The notes: generated from the letters alone by a model not told the origin. Shown: positions 26,402-36,130, counted from the stretch's first letter. The stretch: 64,000 nucleotides of DNA from Butyrivibrio sp. M55 (GCF_900116865.1 NZ_FPCD01000013.1:1-64000); one strand, 5' to 3'. Made by a program: numbers and translations.

Positions 26402-27133
26402 ATGACAAGAAAATTCTGTATTATACCAATTTTAATTATATTGCTTGCGATTCTTTCAGCTTGTGGTCCAAGGTCCTATGTTAATAGATTTAATATTAAA
26501 ACATCTTACAAAGAATGGGTTAAAGAAATTGGCCTTTTCTCACATAAGAATATAAAAGTTAAGAACTATGAAGAAGACGGAAATGAAATAACAGTATCTT
26601 TGGAGTATGATAATGGTTTGGTCGGATATGAGGAATTATGCGATATAGTCAATAAGCATAATAAATTTGTAGAGAATAATTCTGATTATTTCAAGCCTGA
26701 TACAAGCATTTTTATAATTAATGAATATGCAAGTGAGCAAAACATTTCTAATTTCGGCAATTTTACAAGTGATGATTCATTCGCTTTGGAATTAGGTAGA
26801 GACAGTAATGCCAAGATACAATGTATGACTATAGACTTGAATGACGCTACATGTGAAAAAGATAAAGACGATAACATTGCTTTAGATATTCCGGTTATAT
26901 CATTAGGATATAAGGGAATGGAAGCACCTCATGCCGAAATGTATGAGTTTTTGTCTGAATTTAAAAATGCTGAACAGATTATACTTTACTATTGTGATAC
27001 AGATAATAATTTGCTTGTTTTTGATAAGAATGAAACATGTAAATACATAAAGAATATATTGCCAAATGTTGAAATCTATACCGAAGTTTTGGATGATCAG
27101 CAGAATGAATATCATTTAGAACGCTTGGATTGA
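26402..27133 (+). CDS. Lipoprotein of unknown function
   Basis: A 243-residue protein with a signal peptide and lipobox L-S-A-C (Cys21). The mature part is hydrophilic with no recognised domain: I-T-V-S-L-E-Y-D-N-G-L-V-G-Y-E-E and S-E-F-K-N-A-E-Q-I-I-L-Y-Y-C-D suggest an alpha/beta fold. It follows the small membrane protein by 16 bases. The start ATG has GGATAAGGGC upstream. Confidence 0.65.
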   Translation: MTRKFCIIPILIILLAILSACGPRSYVNRFNIKTSYKEWVKEIGLFSHKNIKVKNYEEDGNEITVSLEYDNGLVGYEELCDIVNKHNKFVENNSDYFKPDTSIFIINEYASEQNISNFGNFTSDDSFALELGRDSNAKIQCMTIDLNDATCEKDKDDNIALDIPVISLGYKGMEAPHAEMYEFLSEFKNAEQIILYYCDTDNNLLVFDKNETCKYIKNILPNVEIYTEVLDDQQNEYHLERLD

Positions 27134-27170
27134 GTACATGCTTTATTCATCACAGTGTGAATTGAGAGAA

Positions 27171-27364
27171 GCAAAAGATTATGCACCGGATGCGGAGGCG
27201 TATATATGCAATATTTTGCGACTTTTTGTGCCACGGAAATGAGACCAAGTAATCGTGAGTGCCTTTGCACGAGCGATTACTGCTCTGGGCTCATTGGAGT
27301 GTTCGGCACAACATGAGCAAAAATTGCATATATATGCCGCAGCGTCCGGTGCATAATCTTTTGC
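27171..27364. repeat. 194-bp nested inverted repeat (long hairpin element)
   Basis: Bases 27171-27190 (GCAAAAGATTATGCACCGGA) are the exact reverse complement of 27345-27364, and complementarity continues inward: TATATATGCAAT against ATTGCATATATA, GTGCC against GGCAC, AATGAG against CTCATT, AGTAATCG against CGATTACT, and GTGC-CTTT-GCAC at the centre (about 27267). Nearly the whole element can fold into one long stem. It has no gene. Nothing else was seen in 27134-27479 apart from a C-rich tract right after it (27364-27387). It could be a miniature inverted-repeat element, a structured RNA or a recombination/termination site. Confidence 0.8.
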
Positions 27365-27479
27365 CCCTCCTCCCCCCACAGCCCCCATGGATAAATGATA
27401 TAGAAATTCTGTAGATGCTATCTTCGATATTTATGGTAGAATTAATACGATATAGAAATTGAAAGAAGGATTAATATCT

Positions 27480-29156
27480 ATGAAATTTTCTGAAATTCCA
27501 TACAAACGTTTTGATATGGACGAAGTAAAAAAAGAATATGAAAGCCTTATCGAGAGCAGTAAGAATGCTGCAAGCGGTGAGGAACAGTTTGAGATTCATA
27601 AGAAGTACTATGAACTTAGCAGCGATATAGTTTCGACTATAAGAATCGGAAACTTCAGACATGACATCAATACAGCGGATGAATTCTACGCTGCAGAGAA
27701 AAAATATATAGATGAGCAACTTCCTGTTATTGAACAGCTTGAGAACGAGTACAAGAAAGTTCTTTTTAATTCTCCGTACAGAGCTTATCTTGAAGAGAAG
27801 ATCGGCAAAGTCGCATTTAAGAATATCGAGCTTTCAATAAAGTCGATAAGCGATGAGATACTGCCTCTTATGCAGGAGGAGAATGCTCTTGTCAGCAGAT
27901 ACGACAATATCATCGCGGCTGCGAAGATTCCTTTTAACGGAGAGATTTATAACATATCTCTTTTGAGAAAGTTTCTTACAGACAACGACAGAGAAGTCAG
28001 GAAGAAAGCTTGGAAGGCTTATTCCGATTACTTCCTTACCGTTACGGATGAGCTTGACGAGATCTATGATAAGCTTGTAAAAAACAGAACGGCGCAGGCA
28101 AAGGCACTTGGCTACGAGTCTTTTGTTGAGCTTGGTTATAACAGAATGATCAGAAATTCTTACAGAAGAGAAGAAGTTGAGAATTTCAGAAAGCAGATAA
28201 AAGAGTCTTTTGTCCCTCTTGTATCGAAGATACATGAAGAGAGAAGAAAGCAGCTTGGCGTAGATAAGCTTAAATACTACGATCATGAAGTTTATATCAA
28301 GGGAGGCAATCCTTGCCCCATCGGAACTCCCGAAGAGATAATGAAAGCCGGACAGGAGATGTACAGAGAGCTTTCGCCTGAGACGGCAGAGTTCATCGAC
28401 TTTATGATCGAGAACGAGTTTTTTGACGTACTTGGAAGAAAGAACAAGAAGCAGGGCGGATACATGGAGTATTTGCCAAAGTACAAGGCTCCGATCATAT
28501 TTGCCAATTTCAACGGCACAAGCGGAGATGTAGATGTTATCACACACGAGTGCGGACATGCTTTTCAGGGCTATGTGACAAGGAATGAGGAAATCCTTGA
28601 AAACCTTGATATAACAATGGAGACAGCTGAGATCCATTCAATGGCCATGGAGTATTTTACATACGGATGGATGAAGAAGTTCTTCGGAGATAAGGAAAAA
28701 GATTATCTCAAGATGCATATTGCGGATTCAATCTGTTTCGTTCCTTACGGTTGCATGGTTGATGAGTTCCAGCATATCGTTTACGACAACCCCGATATGA
28801 CTCCGAAGCAGAGAAAAGAAGTATGGATGGAGCTTGAAAAGACCTACAGACCCGAGATGGACTATGAAGACGACCCGTTCCTTGGACAGGGCGGCTTCTG
28901 GCAGAAACAGCTTCACATATTCGGACTTCCTTTCTATTACATCGATTATGTACTTGCAAGCGTAGTTGCTATGCAGTTTAAAGTGTGGATGGACAAGGAT
29001 TTCGATGATGCGTGGAAGCATTATCTTGAGTTGTGTAAATTATCGGCTAAAGATTTTTATGAAAATGAACTCGCACAGGTTGGACTTATGAGCCCCTTCA
29101 AGGACGGAACAATAAGCAAACTTGCAAGTGAAATGGAAAGAGAGGCTCTTAAGTAA
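27480..29156 (+). CDS. M3-family oligoendopeptidase (PepF-like)
   Basis: A 558-residue cytoplasmic metallopeptidase. H-E-C-G-H (356-360) is the zinc-binding HExxH motif, and E-T-A-E-I-H-S-M-A-M-E downstream supplies the third ligand Glu. Length and the preceding G-T-S-G-D-V-D-V-I-T fit oligoendopeptidase F-like M3 enzymes, which degrade short peptides from uptake or protein turnover. ATG 27480 has AGAAGG 10 bases upstream; a TTG at 27459 is less likely. It starts a tight run of genes (1-base overlap with the acetyltransferase, then 8 bases with the methylase). Confidence 0.9.
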   Translation: MKFSEIPYKRFDMDEVKKEYESLIESSKNAASGEEQFEIHKKYYELSSDIVSTIRIGNFRHDINTADEFYAAEKKYIDEQLPVIEQLENEYKKVLFNSPYRAYLEEKIGKVAFKNIELSIKSISDEILPLMQEENALVSRYDNIIAAAKIPFNGEIYNISLLRKFLTDNDREVRKKAWKAYSDYFLTVTDELDEIYDKLVKNRTAQAKALGYESFVELGYNRMIRNSYRREEVENFRKQIKESFVPLVSKIHEERRKQLGVDKLKYYDHEVYIKGGNPCPIGTPEEIMKAGQEMYRELSPETAEFIDFMIENEFFDVLGRKNKKQGGYMEYLPKYKAPIIFANFNGTSGDVDVITHECGHAFQGYVTRNEEILENLDITMETAEIHSMAMEYFTYGWMKKFFGDKEKDYLKMHIADSICFVPYGCMVDEFQHIVYDNPDMTPKQRKEVWMELEKTYRPEMDYEDDPFLGQGGFWQKQLHIFGLPFYYIDYVLASVVAMQFKVWMDKDFDDAWKHYLELCKLSAKDFYENELAQVGLMSPFKDGTISKLASEMEREALK

Positions 29157-29728
29157 TGACCGTTGAGAAAGTAAGTGTAGAAGATGCGGCAGAGCTGCTT
29201 AAAATCTATGCACCTTACGTTGAAAAGACAGCAATTTCTTTTGAATATGAAGTACCTTCACTTGAAGAGTTTGAGGGTAGGATAAAAAATATTTCTTCAA
29301 AGTTTCCGTATATCAAAGTAGTTGAGAACGGAGAAATCCTCGGATATGCTTATGCGACAAGCTTTAAGGGAAGGCGCGCGTATGACTGGTCGGTAGAGAC
29401 AACCGTTTATGTCAGAGAGGATGTGAAAAGAAAAGGAGTAGGAAAGCTTCTTTACATCACACTTGAAAACTCTTTGAAGGATATGGGCGTTTTGAATCTG
29501 AACGCCTGCATAGCGTATCTTTCCGGTGATAAAAAAGATGACAATCTTACAAACGACAGCTACCATTTTCACCAAAAGCTGGGATACAACCTTGTCGGAA
29601 CCTTCCATGACTCCGGTTACAAATTCGGAAAGTGGTACGACATGATCTGGATGGAGAAGATGTTGGGAGATCACACAGGAAATCCCGGTGAAGTGAAATT
29701 CGGAAATTGGGACATAAAGAATGCATGA
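29156..29728 (+). CDS. GNAT acetyltransferase, phosphinothricin/MnaT-like
   Basis: A 190-residue protein with the GNAT fold. V-Y-V-R-E-D-V-K-R-K-G-V-G-K-L-L is motif A for acetyl-CoA; I-Y-A-P-Y-V-E-K-T-A-I-S-F-E near the N-terminus and H-Q-K-L-G-Y ... G-T-F-H-D-S-G-Y-K-F-G-K-W-Y-D are hallmarks of the phosphinothricin/methionine-sulfoximine N-acetyltransferase group. These acetylate amino-acid analogues. Its ATG overlaps the peptidase stop (TAATG), so it is translationally coupled. Substrate inferred only from family. Confidence 0.85.
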   Translation: MTVEKVSVEDAAELLKIYAPYVEKTAISFEYEVPSLEEFEGRIKNISSKFPYIKVVENGEILGYAYATSFKGRRAYDWSVETTVYVREDVKRKGVGKLLYITLENSLKDMGVLNLNACIAYLSGDKKDDNLTNDSYHFHQKLGYNLVGTFHDSGYKFGKWYDMIWMEKMLGDHTGNPGEVKFGNWDIKNA

Positions 29729-30545
29729 AAATATGATATTTGTTGATACGCTTGAAGTGCCGGAACTTGAGATTTACAACGTTCTGTCCGAGAACAGGCT
29801 GTATCACATAAATGAGCCGGATGAAGGTCTTTTTATCGCGGAGAGTGCAATCGTCATAGAGCGTGCGCTCGATGCGGGATATGAGCCGTTTTCCCTTCTG
29901 GTTGCTGAGGAAGAACTTGATAGGGAAGCAAAAGACATAATAACGAGATTAAACGATTTTCCTCTTGCAAAGATATATGTTGCCAAGGAAGCAGTCCTCA
30001 AACAGATCACGGGATATAACATTACTAGAGGCATTCTTTGCGCGATGAAGAGAAAAAAGCTTAAGAGTGCGCAAGAGATCTGCAAGGATGCAAAGCGCAT
30101 CGCGGTTCTTGAAAATGTTTCAAATCCCACCAATGTCGGCGCGATAATGAGGAATGCGGCGGCGCTTAACATGGATGCGGTTCTTTTTACAAAAGGAAGC
30201 AGCGATCCGCTATACAGGAGGGCTATAAGAGTCAGCATGGGAACTGTTTTTCAGATCCCGTGGACATTTCTTTCGCAGGGAAAAGAGCTTGAGGAAATTG
30301 CCGGAATGGGATTTAAGACCGTTGCGCTGGCACTTACCGATAATACGCTTGATATTGATGACAAGAGACTTGCTGAGGAAGAAAAACTTGCGATACTTCT
30401 TGGCTCTGAAGGCTACGGCCTGAAACCTGAGACCATCAGATCTTCGGACTATTGTGTTAAGATCCCGATGGCACACGGAGTTGATTCTCTTAATGTCGCG
30501 GCGTGCAGTGCCGTTACTTTTTGGGAACTACAAAAGAATAAATAA
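29721..30545 (+). CDS. TrmH/SpoU-family RNA 2'-O-methyltransferase
   Basis: A 274-residue protein. The C-terminal SPOUT domain has N-V-S-N-P-T-N-V-G-A-I-M-R-N-A-A (motif 1 with Asn-Arg), L-G-S-E-G-Y-G-L (motif 2) and I-P-M-A-H-G-V-D-S-L-N-V-A (motif 3, the knotted SAM site). The N-terminal part (1-110) would be the RNA-substrate binding domain. It probably methylates ribose 2'-OH in rRNA or tRNA. It overlaps the acetyltransferase gene by 8 bases. Confidence 0.88.
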   Translation: MHENMIFVDTLEVPELEIYNVLSENRLYHINEPDEGLFIAESAIVIERALDAGYEPFSLLVAEEELDREAKDIITRLNDFPLAKIYVAKEAVLKQITGYNITRGILCAMKRKKLKSAQEICKDAKRIAVLENVSNPTNVGAIMRNAAALNMDAVLFTKGSSDPLYRRAIRVSMGTVFQIPWTFLSQGKELEEIAGMGFKTVALALTDNTLDIDDKRLAEEEKLAILLGSEGYGLKPETIRSSDYCVKIPMAHGVDSLNVAACSAVTFWELQKNK

Positions 30546-30558
30546 CGGAGGATGCAAT

Positions 30559-32253
30559 ATGGATTACAACAAGAGATATGATGAATGGATGTCACATCTT
30601 TCAGAGGAAGATCCACTTAAGGCAGAACTTTACAAGATAAAAGACAATGAAAAAGAAAAGGAAGAAAGATTTTATCAGGATCTTTCTTTCGGAACAGCGG
30701 GACTTAGAGGTAAAGTCGGTGCGGGAACAAACATGATGAACTTCCTTACCGTCGGAAAGGCTTCTCAAGGAATCGCTGATTATATAGTAAATTGCGGAAA
30801 AGAAGCTATGGAGAAGGGCGTGGTTATCGCGCACGATCCAAGACATTTTTCTAAGGAGTTTTCACATCTTGCTGCGGGAATTTTTGCGGCAAACGGAATA
30901 AAAGTATATACATTCCCCGATCTTAGGCCTACTCCTGAGCTTGCATTTATGATCAGAAGACTTAAAACAGTTTCGGGAATCAATATCACAGCGTCTCACA
31001 ATCCGAGAGAATACAACGGATACAAGGCATACTGGGACGATGGATGCCAGGTTTCAGCAGAGGTTGCTGACGGAATGACTGAGATGATCTCTAAGGTCGA
31101 CATCTGGACCGGAATCAAGAAGTCTGATTTCAATGAAGGAGTAGCAAGCGGAAAGATTGTTGTTCTCGGAGATGAGTACGACAGAGAGTACCTTGATAAG
31201 ATTGAAGGAATGGCTATCCATGAGCATGATGAACTCGATCTTTCGATTCCTCTTGTTTACACACCTTTGAACGGATGCGGTTCCGTGCCGTTCAGACAGA
31301 TGCTTAAGGACAGAGGATTTACCAACTGGAAGATCGTTCCCGAGCAGGAACATCCGGATCCTGATTTCACAACCGTAGGATATCCCAATCCCGAAGATCC
31401 TAAGGCATTTAAGTTAAGCGAACAGTACGGTCGTGAGTTTGGAGCCGAGCTTCTTATGGCTACAGATCCCGACGCGGACAGATTTGCGATAGAGATTAGA
31501 GATGACAACGGCAATTATGTGCCGCTTAACGGTAACCAGACGGGATATCTTCTCGTTAATTACATCCTTGAGGGACACAAGACCGCCGGCACACTTCCTA
31601 AGAAGGGTGCGATGGTAAAGAGCATCGTTACGTCAACTCTTTCTACTGTTATGGCTAAAGCGTACGGTGTTGAAATGTTTGAGACACTCACGGGATTTAA
31701 GAATATCTGCGGAAAGATTCCTTATCTGCATGAAAACGGATATACATATCTTTTCGGATATGAGGAGTCCGTAGGATATGCGGCATGTGAGGATATCAGG
31801 GATAAAGACGGAATCTCAGCCGGCATGCTTGTTGCTGAGGCTGCTGCATATTACAGAAAACAGGGCAAGACGCTCTTTGACGTATTGCAGGAAATCTATG
31901 CAAAATACGGATTTTTTGCAGAGGATGAACCCAATATCATACTTGAGGGAATTCCCGGAGCGCAGAGAATACAGCGCATGATGAAGTGGTTTAGAGAGAA
32001 TATCCCCACGGAAGTTGCGGGCTCAAAGGTCTGCAAGGTTATAGATTATCTTGGAGGATATGAGGATATTCCGCCGCAGAACGCAATTAGACTGTTCCTT
32101 GAGAACGGCTCATGGTTTGCGATAAGACCCAGCGGAACAGAACCTAAGATAAAGTTCTATTTTTATTCAAACACAGACTCAAGAGAGAATGCTCTTAAGG
32201 TCAATAAAGTTATAAAAGAAGAGGTATTTGCACTGATTAATTCGGTGGAATAA
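30559..32253 (+). CDS. Phospho-sugar mutase (phosphoglucomutase/phosphomannomutase)
   Basis: A 564-residue alpha-D-phosphohexomutase that interconverts hexose 1- and 6-phosphates. Active-site loop T-A-S-H-N-P (phospho-Ser146), metal loop D-P-D-A-D-R (303-308), sugar-binding loop G-Y-E-E-S-V-G and phosphate-binding loop R-P-S-G-T-E-P-K-I-K are all present. The length (about 560-580) matches the PgcA-type phosphoglucomutase of Firmicutes. ATG 30559 is preceded by ACGGAGG; in-frame extension into the methylase gene is not supported. It links glucose-6-phosphate to glycogen and cell-surface sugars. Confidence 0.92.
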   Translation: MDYNKRYDEWMSHLSEEDPLKAELYKIKDNEKEKEERFYQDLSFGTAGLRGKVGAGTNMMNFLTVGKASQGIADYIVNCGKEAMEKGVVIAHDPRHFSKEFSHLAAGIFAANGIKVYTFPDLRPTPELAFMIRRLKTVSGINITASHNPREYNGYKAYWDDGCQVSAEVADGMTEMISKVDIWTGIKKSDFNEGVASGKIVVLGDEYDREYLDKIEGMAIHEHDELDLSIPLVYTPLNGCGSVPFRQMLKDRGFTNWKIVPEQEHPDPDFTTVGYPNPEDPKAFKLSEQYGREFGAELLMATDPDADRFAIEIRDDNGNYVPLNGNQTGYLLVNYILEGHKTAGTLPKKGAMVKSIVTSTLSTVMAKAYGVEMFETLTGFKNICGKIPYLHENGYTYLFGYEESVGYAACEDIRDKDGISAGMLVAEAAAYYRKQGKTLFDVLQEIYAKYGFFAEDEPNIILEGIPGAQRIQRMMKWFRENIPTEVAGSKVCKVIDYLGGYEDIPPQNAIRLFLENGSWFAIRPSGTEPKIKFYFYSNTDSRENALKVNKVIKEEVFALINSVE

Positions 32254-32337
32254 ATTATGAAAAATTGATATTTTTTTAATGTATAATTGTATATGCCTGT
32301 GCTATCATTTAAGATAGAAAGCTGTGAGGTGCATTGG

Positions 32338-33768
32338 ATGAAAAAATATAACAATTCACTTAGATACAGAGTTATTTGGGTTTGTCTTGTATTTATTGTT
32401 ATTCTTTGCATGGCACTTGGTACAATAAGCTTCATGATATTTAGAAATACCATGCTTGATGAGTACAGGACAAGGCTTACTTATGTTGCCAATTATACAA
32501 TGAAAAATATTGATGTAGAGGATCTTGAAGAGCGTATCAAGACAAAAGAATATTCTGATACGTTTAATAATCTTGTGGATCTTATGAGCAGGGTAAGAGA
32601 GAGCTATGATCTTGATTTTATCCTGCTTACGGTTCCATGCAAGGTTGGCGATAAATTTGACTGTATGCAGATTGCATCGGGACTTACGGAAGCCGAAAAG
32701 AGCGGTGAAGATCTGATAAATGATATTCCGATTCCGTATCTCGGAGATATGATCGGACAGTTCCTCGGAGAAGAACTGTGTGAGATTTCATACAATGTTA
32801 TGAAGAATAACACAGGGATAAATTATACTACCGCAAAAAGTGATTACGGCGAAGATTTCAGTGCCAGCGCTTCGATAAGAAATGCATCCGGCGAAGGAAT
32901 AGCTCTTTTTAGCTGCGGATTCAGTACCACGGATATTGCCACCAACTTAAGGAAATATATTATAACAATGGCTGTGTGCGGTGTTGTCCTTGCCGTTATC
33001 TTTATAAGCGGAATGATATTCTGGCTTAATGAAAGAGTTATCGTGCCTCTTCAAAAGATTGAACGTACTACCCGCGACTTTGCAGAAAACAGCCATTCGC
33101 AGAAAAATCCTGAGTTTTTGCTTATGGAAAATCCTGATATACACACAGGGGATGAGCTTGAATCACTTGCTGATACAATCGTTTCGATGTCTCAGGATAT
33201 GAGGGATTATGCGGAGGATCTCATGAGGTCTTCCAATAAGATCCAGAATATGTCGCTTGAGATGACCAAGGTTAATGAGTTCGCGCTTAGAGATGCTCTT
33301 ACCGGTGTAAAAAATAAAGCGGCGTATGATAAAGTAGAAGTAAGGCTTAATTCCGATATTATCACTCAGACTGCGCAGTTTGGCATGCTGATGATAGATA
33401 TAAATTATCTGAAGAAGATAAACGATACATTTGGACACGAGGCGGGCGATCTTTATATCAAGAATATGTGCACACTTATATGCGATACCTTCGAGAATTC
33501 ACCGGTATTTAGGGTGGGCGGAGATGAGTTCGTTGTACTTCTTGAAAACAAAGACTTTAATCGCAAGGATGAACTTATTGATTCGCTTAAGAGTCACATG
33601 GAAGAGCTTCAGAACAATAAGAGCCTGCAACCGTGGGAGAGACTATCGGCTGCCATCGGACTTGCCATATTCGATGAATCTATGGATGACGATGCGGACA
33701 GCGTACTTAAGAGAGCTGACAGACTGATGTACCAGAATAAAAAGGATATGAAGGCTGTTAGAACATAA
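32338..33768 (+). CDS. Membrane diguanylate cyclase (GGDEF)
   Basis: A 476-residue protein: TM1 (about 12-32), an extracytoplasmic sensor region (33-205), TM2 (about 210-232), a HAMP-like linker (about 233-310) and a GGDEF domain from R-D-A-L-T-G-V-K-N-K (about 320). The active motif is intact, G-G-D-E-F at 394-398, so it should make cyclic di-GMP from GTP. The usual inhibitory RxxD site five residues before it is absent (S-P-V-F-R-V precedes), so product feedback is probably missing. ATG 32338 has GTGAGGTG upstream. It is a probable source of c-di-GMP in this window. Confidence 0.9.
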   Translation: MKKYNNSLRYRVIWVCLVFIVILCMALGTISFMIFRNTMLDEYRTRLTYVANYTMKNIDVEDLEERIKTKEYSDTFNNLVDLMSRVRESYDLDFILLTVPCKVGDKFDCMQIASGLTEAEKSGEDLINDIPIPYLGDMIGQFLGEELCEISYNVMKNNTGINYTTAKSDYGEDFSASASIRNASGEGIALFSCGFSTTDIATNLRKYIITMAVCGVVLAVIFISGMIFWLNERVIVPLQKIERTTRDFAENSHSQKNPEFLLMENPDIHTGDELESLADTIVSMSQDMRDYAEDLMRSSNKIQNMSLEMTKVNEFALRDALTGVKNKAAYDKVEVRLNSDIITQTAQFGMLMIDINYLKKINDTFGHEAGDLYIKNMCTLICDTFENSPVFRVGGDEFVVLLENKDFNRKDELIDSLKSHMEELQNNKSLQPWERLSAAIGLAIFDESMDDDADSVLKRADRLMYQNKKDMKAVRT

Positions 33769-33800
33769 AACATAAAAGAAAGGCATAAGTTACACAGAGT

Positions 33801-34760
33801 ATGAAAATTGTTGTTGCAGATGTAGACAGTGTCGGATCAGACATGGACTACAGTATTTATGATGAACTTGGAGAAGTGTCCTACTACGGGGACAAGATCA
33901 CCGATGAGAATGCAAAGGAGAGACTTGAGGGAGCGGAGATACTGCTTATCAATAAGAGTGCTATAACCGAAAAGGTTTTAAATGACGCTCCCAATCTTAA
34001 ACTTATATGTGAGTTTGCGACAGGCTTTGACAATGCGAATATTGAAGCATGCAAAAGACACGGCGTAAAAGTGGCAAACGTAGTCAATTATTCAACAGCT
34101 TCAGTTGCCCAGCATACCTTCGCATTACTGTTTTATCTCATGGAAAACTCACGCCATTATGATGAATTCGTAAAAAGCGGCGGATATGCAAACCAGCCGC
34201 ATTTTTGCTGTCTTGATATTCCTTTCGAAGAACTTGATGGCAAAGTATACGGAATCGTAGGAATGGGAAATATCGGAAGAAAAGTTGCCCAGATCGCAAC
34301 CGCCTTCGGAGCAAAAGTAATTTTCTATTCCGCTTCCGGAAACAGCACATGCACAGAATATGAGAGAGTATCGTTTGATGAGTTATTATCACGTTCCGAC
34401 GTTATATCTCTTCATTGCCCGCTCAGCGACAAGACCAGAGAACTCTTCAATAAAGACGCTTTCGCAAAGATGAAGAAAAACGCAATCCTCATCAACGTAG
34501 CAAGAGGCGCTGTCGTAAACGAAGCTGACCTCTGCGAAGCACTTGAGAACGGCGAAATAAAGGCAGCAGGCCTCGACGTGCTTAACCCTGAACCCATGGC
34601 CAAAGATTCACCACTCCTCAAGATTCAAGATAGTGGAAAGCTTTTCATTACTCCACACATGGCCTGGGGCAGCACAGAATCCAGAACCAGATGTCTCGAG
34701 GAAGTTAAAAAGAACATCCAAGCCTTCATGGCCGGAACACCTCGCAACATAGTGAATTGA
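33801..34760 (+). CDS. D-isomer-specific 2-hydroxyacid dehydrogenase
   Basis: A 319-residue NAD-dependent enzyme: Rossmann motif G-M-G-N-I-G (154-159), catalytic Arg235 in N-V-A-R-G-A-V-V, Glu264 in L-N-P-E-P-M and His286 in T-P-H-M-A-W. It reduces a 2-oxo acid to a D-2-hydroxy acid (lactate, glycerate or similar) or the reverse. The substrate cannot be told from sequence. It follows the diguanylate cyclase by 32 bases and is closed by a strong terminator. Ribosome site AAAGG is rather far (about 18 bases). Confidence 0.9.
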   Translation: MKIVVADVDSVGSDMDYSIYDELGEVSYYGDKITDENAKERLEGAEILLINKSAITEKVLNDAPNLKLICEFATGFDNANIEACKRHGVKVANVVNYSTASVAQHTFALLFYLMENSRHYDEFVKSGGYANQPHFCCLDIPFEELDGKVYGIVGMGNIGRKVAQIATAFGAKVIFYSASGNSTCTEYERVSFDELLSRSDVISLHCPLSDKTRELFNKDAFAKMKKNAILINVARGAVVNEADLCEALENGEIKAAGLDVLNPEPMAKDSPLLKIQDSGKLFITPHMAWGSTESRTRCLEEVKKNIQAFMAGTPRNIVN

Positions 34761-34768
34761 AACCAATA

Positions 34769-34795
34769 AAAAAGGGTGCAGAGGCACCCTTTTTA
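34769..34795. terminator. Bidirectional terminator
   Basis: AAAAAGGGTGC / GCACCCTTTTT perfect stem with a 4-base loop (AGAG), between convergent genes. Confidence 0.9.
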
Positions 34796-34806
34796 TCGTC
34801 CACCAT

Positions 34807-35058
34807 TCACATAAGTTCAACCGGCTCCCCGGAGAAATCGGCTTTCCCGTCGTTGTACAGAGTGCGCACGAAATCGATGGCTCTCTGGCCGGATTTCTCG
34901 ATAGGAATGTTCTGGTCATAGACATATTCAAGTCTGTCACCGCTTGTAAGAGTGAAATTTATCTGCGTTCCGACAATTTTGCCTTCTCCTATATCCATGG
35001 GTTTTACTTCTACTGCACATACATCTTTGATTACACCTTCTCCAAAAAGAACTAACAT
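34807..35058 (-). CDS. Small protein of unknown function
   Basis: An 83-residue soluble protein, minus strand, with GGAGGG 8 bases before the ATG. It starts M-L-V-L-F-G-E-G and has a beta-rich look with L-T-S-G-D-R-L-E-Y-V-Y. No family was recognised. It stands alone, convergent with the dehydrogenase and divergent from the lipoprotein at 35222. Confidence 0.65.
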   Translation of the reverse strand: MLVLFGEGVIKDVCAVEVKPMDIGEGKIVGTQINFTLTSGDRLEYVYDQNIPIEKSGQRAIDFVRTLYNDGKADFSGEPVELM

Positions 35059-35221
35059 CTAAAAATCCCTCCTTATTGCGGCTGCGTTGCCATTTACTAT
35101 AATCTATATTTTACCACTATACTAACGAAAATACGATATTCTTTGATTATTTATCCAAATATGCTATACTTAAGGTTGTGTTTACATAAAAATTTGTTAT
35201 AGGGTACGGAGATAGACATTT

Positions 35222-36079
35222 ATGCGTTTAGGGAAAAAATTAGTATCTGCGATCGTTGTTCTTTCAATGAGTACAACTGCTCTTACAGGATGTACATCTT
35301 CTAAGAAGGCGATTTCTGAAACAGTAGAAAACTTTTTGGAAGTAATAGAAAGTGGTTCTTCTGAAAATATCGAGCAATATGCAAGCCGAAATGTTATTGA
35401 GGGAGAATTTGTACATAGATTCGATGCATCTTTCTTAACAGATGACCTTAAGGCCGGTATTGAGCAAGAAAATTTGGATGAAGGAACTGCTCAAAGACTT
35501 GATAATCTCTGTGCAAGCTTTTCAAATATGGTGACAAGCCACGAACTTACATCTGTTACTGTTAAAAAGGGCGTGGGCACGGCTATTGTTACACTGAAGA
35601 CAGCGTTTCCGATCAATTTAACTATGAATGATACTATTTCCGAACGCGTTTCAGCAAAGGTTGCTGATTACAATGAATCGAACGCTGAAAAAATAAATAA
35701 CACCGATCCTGAAATTCAGAAGCAAGTTTATAATGAACGTATTAACCTTGTTTTAGAGACTTATGAAGACGTCATTTCTGAAAGCTCAGAAGTAGATAAT
35801 ATTTTTGTATTTACCGTTTCAAAAGATTCAGATTCACATGATTGGCTTGTAACTGACGTACAGAATTACGACAGTGCGGCAAACGGCAAGGTAATTGCCG
35901 AGACTAACACAGAGGCTGATACATCGGAAGATGAAGAGCAGCCGGCAGATGAAGAAGCACCTGCTGAGGATGAGAACGCAGAGAATGCTGAAGAAGCTCA
36001 GCCTGAAGAAACAAACACAGAAGCTGAGGGCGATGCTCAGAATGCTGATGTGGAAGAAGTAGATCTTTCAATTGACTAA
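35222..36079 (+). CDS. Lipoprotein with an acidic Ala/Glu-rich tail, function unknown
   Basis: A 285-residue lipoprotein: signal peptide with L-T-G-C (Cys24), a helical start (S-E-T-V-E-N-F-L-E-V-I-E) reminiscent of NTF2-like extracytoplasmic domains, and a C-terminal tail of about 55 residues made of Glu, Ala, Asp, Asn and Thr (T-S-E-D-E-E-Q-P-A-D-E-E). The tail is probably disordered. GGAG lies about 10 bases before the ATG. A terminator follows at once. Confidence 0.7.
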   Translation: MRLGKKLVSAIVVLSMSTTALTGCTSSKKAISETVENFLEVIESGSSENIEQYASRNVIEGEFVHRFDASFLTDDLKAGIEQENLDEGTAQRLDNLCASFSNMVTSHELTSVTVKKGVGTAIVTLKTAFPINLTMNDTISERVSAKVADYNESNAEKINNTDPEIQKQVYNERINLVLETYEDVISESSEVDNIFVFTVSKDSDSHDWLVTDVQNYDSAANGKVIAETNTEADTSEDEEQPADEEAPAEDENAENAEEAQPEETNTEAEGDAQNADVEEVDLSID

Positions 36080-36094
36080 TTAAGTGATATAAAT

Positions 36095-36130
36095 AAAAGT
36101 CCTATGCTTAGTGAGCATAGGACTTTTATT
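36095..36130. terminator. Bidirectional terminator
   Basis: AAAAGTCCTATGC / GCATAGGACTTTT perfect 13-bp stem with a 7-base loop. Confidence 0.9.

Noticed and set aside
27171..27364. Inverted repeat as a simple terminator of the preceding lipoprotein
   Set aside because: It is far longer than needed and has no T-run on the exit side; a C-rich tract follows.
27834..28637. Minus-strand open frame opposite the M3 peptidase
   Set aside because: Antisense shadow; the plus strand has the HExxH peptidase.
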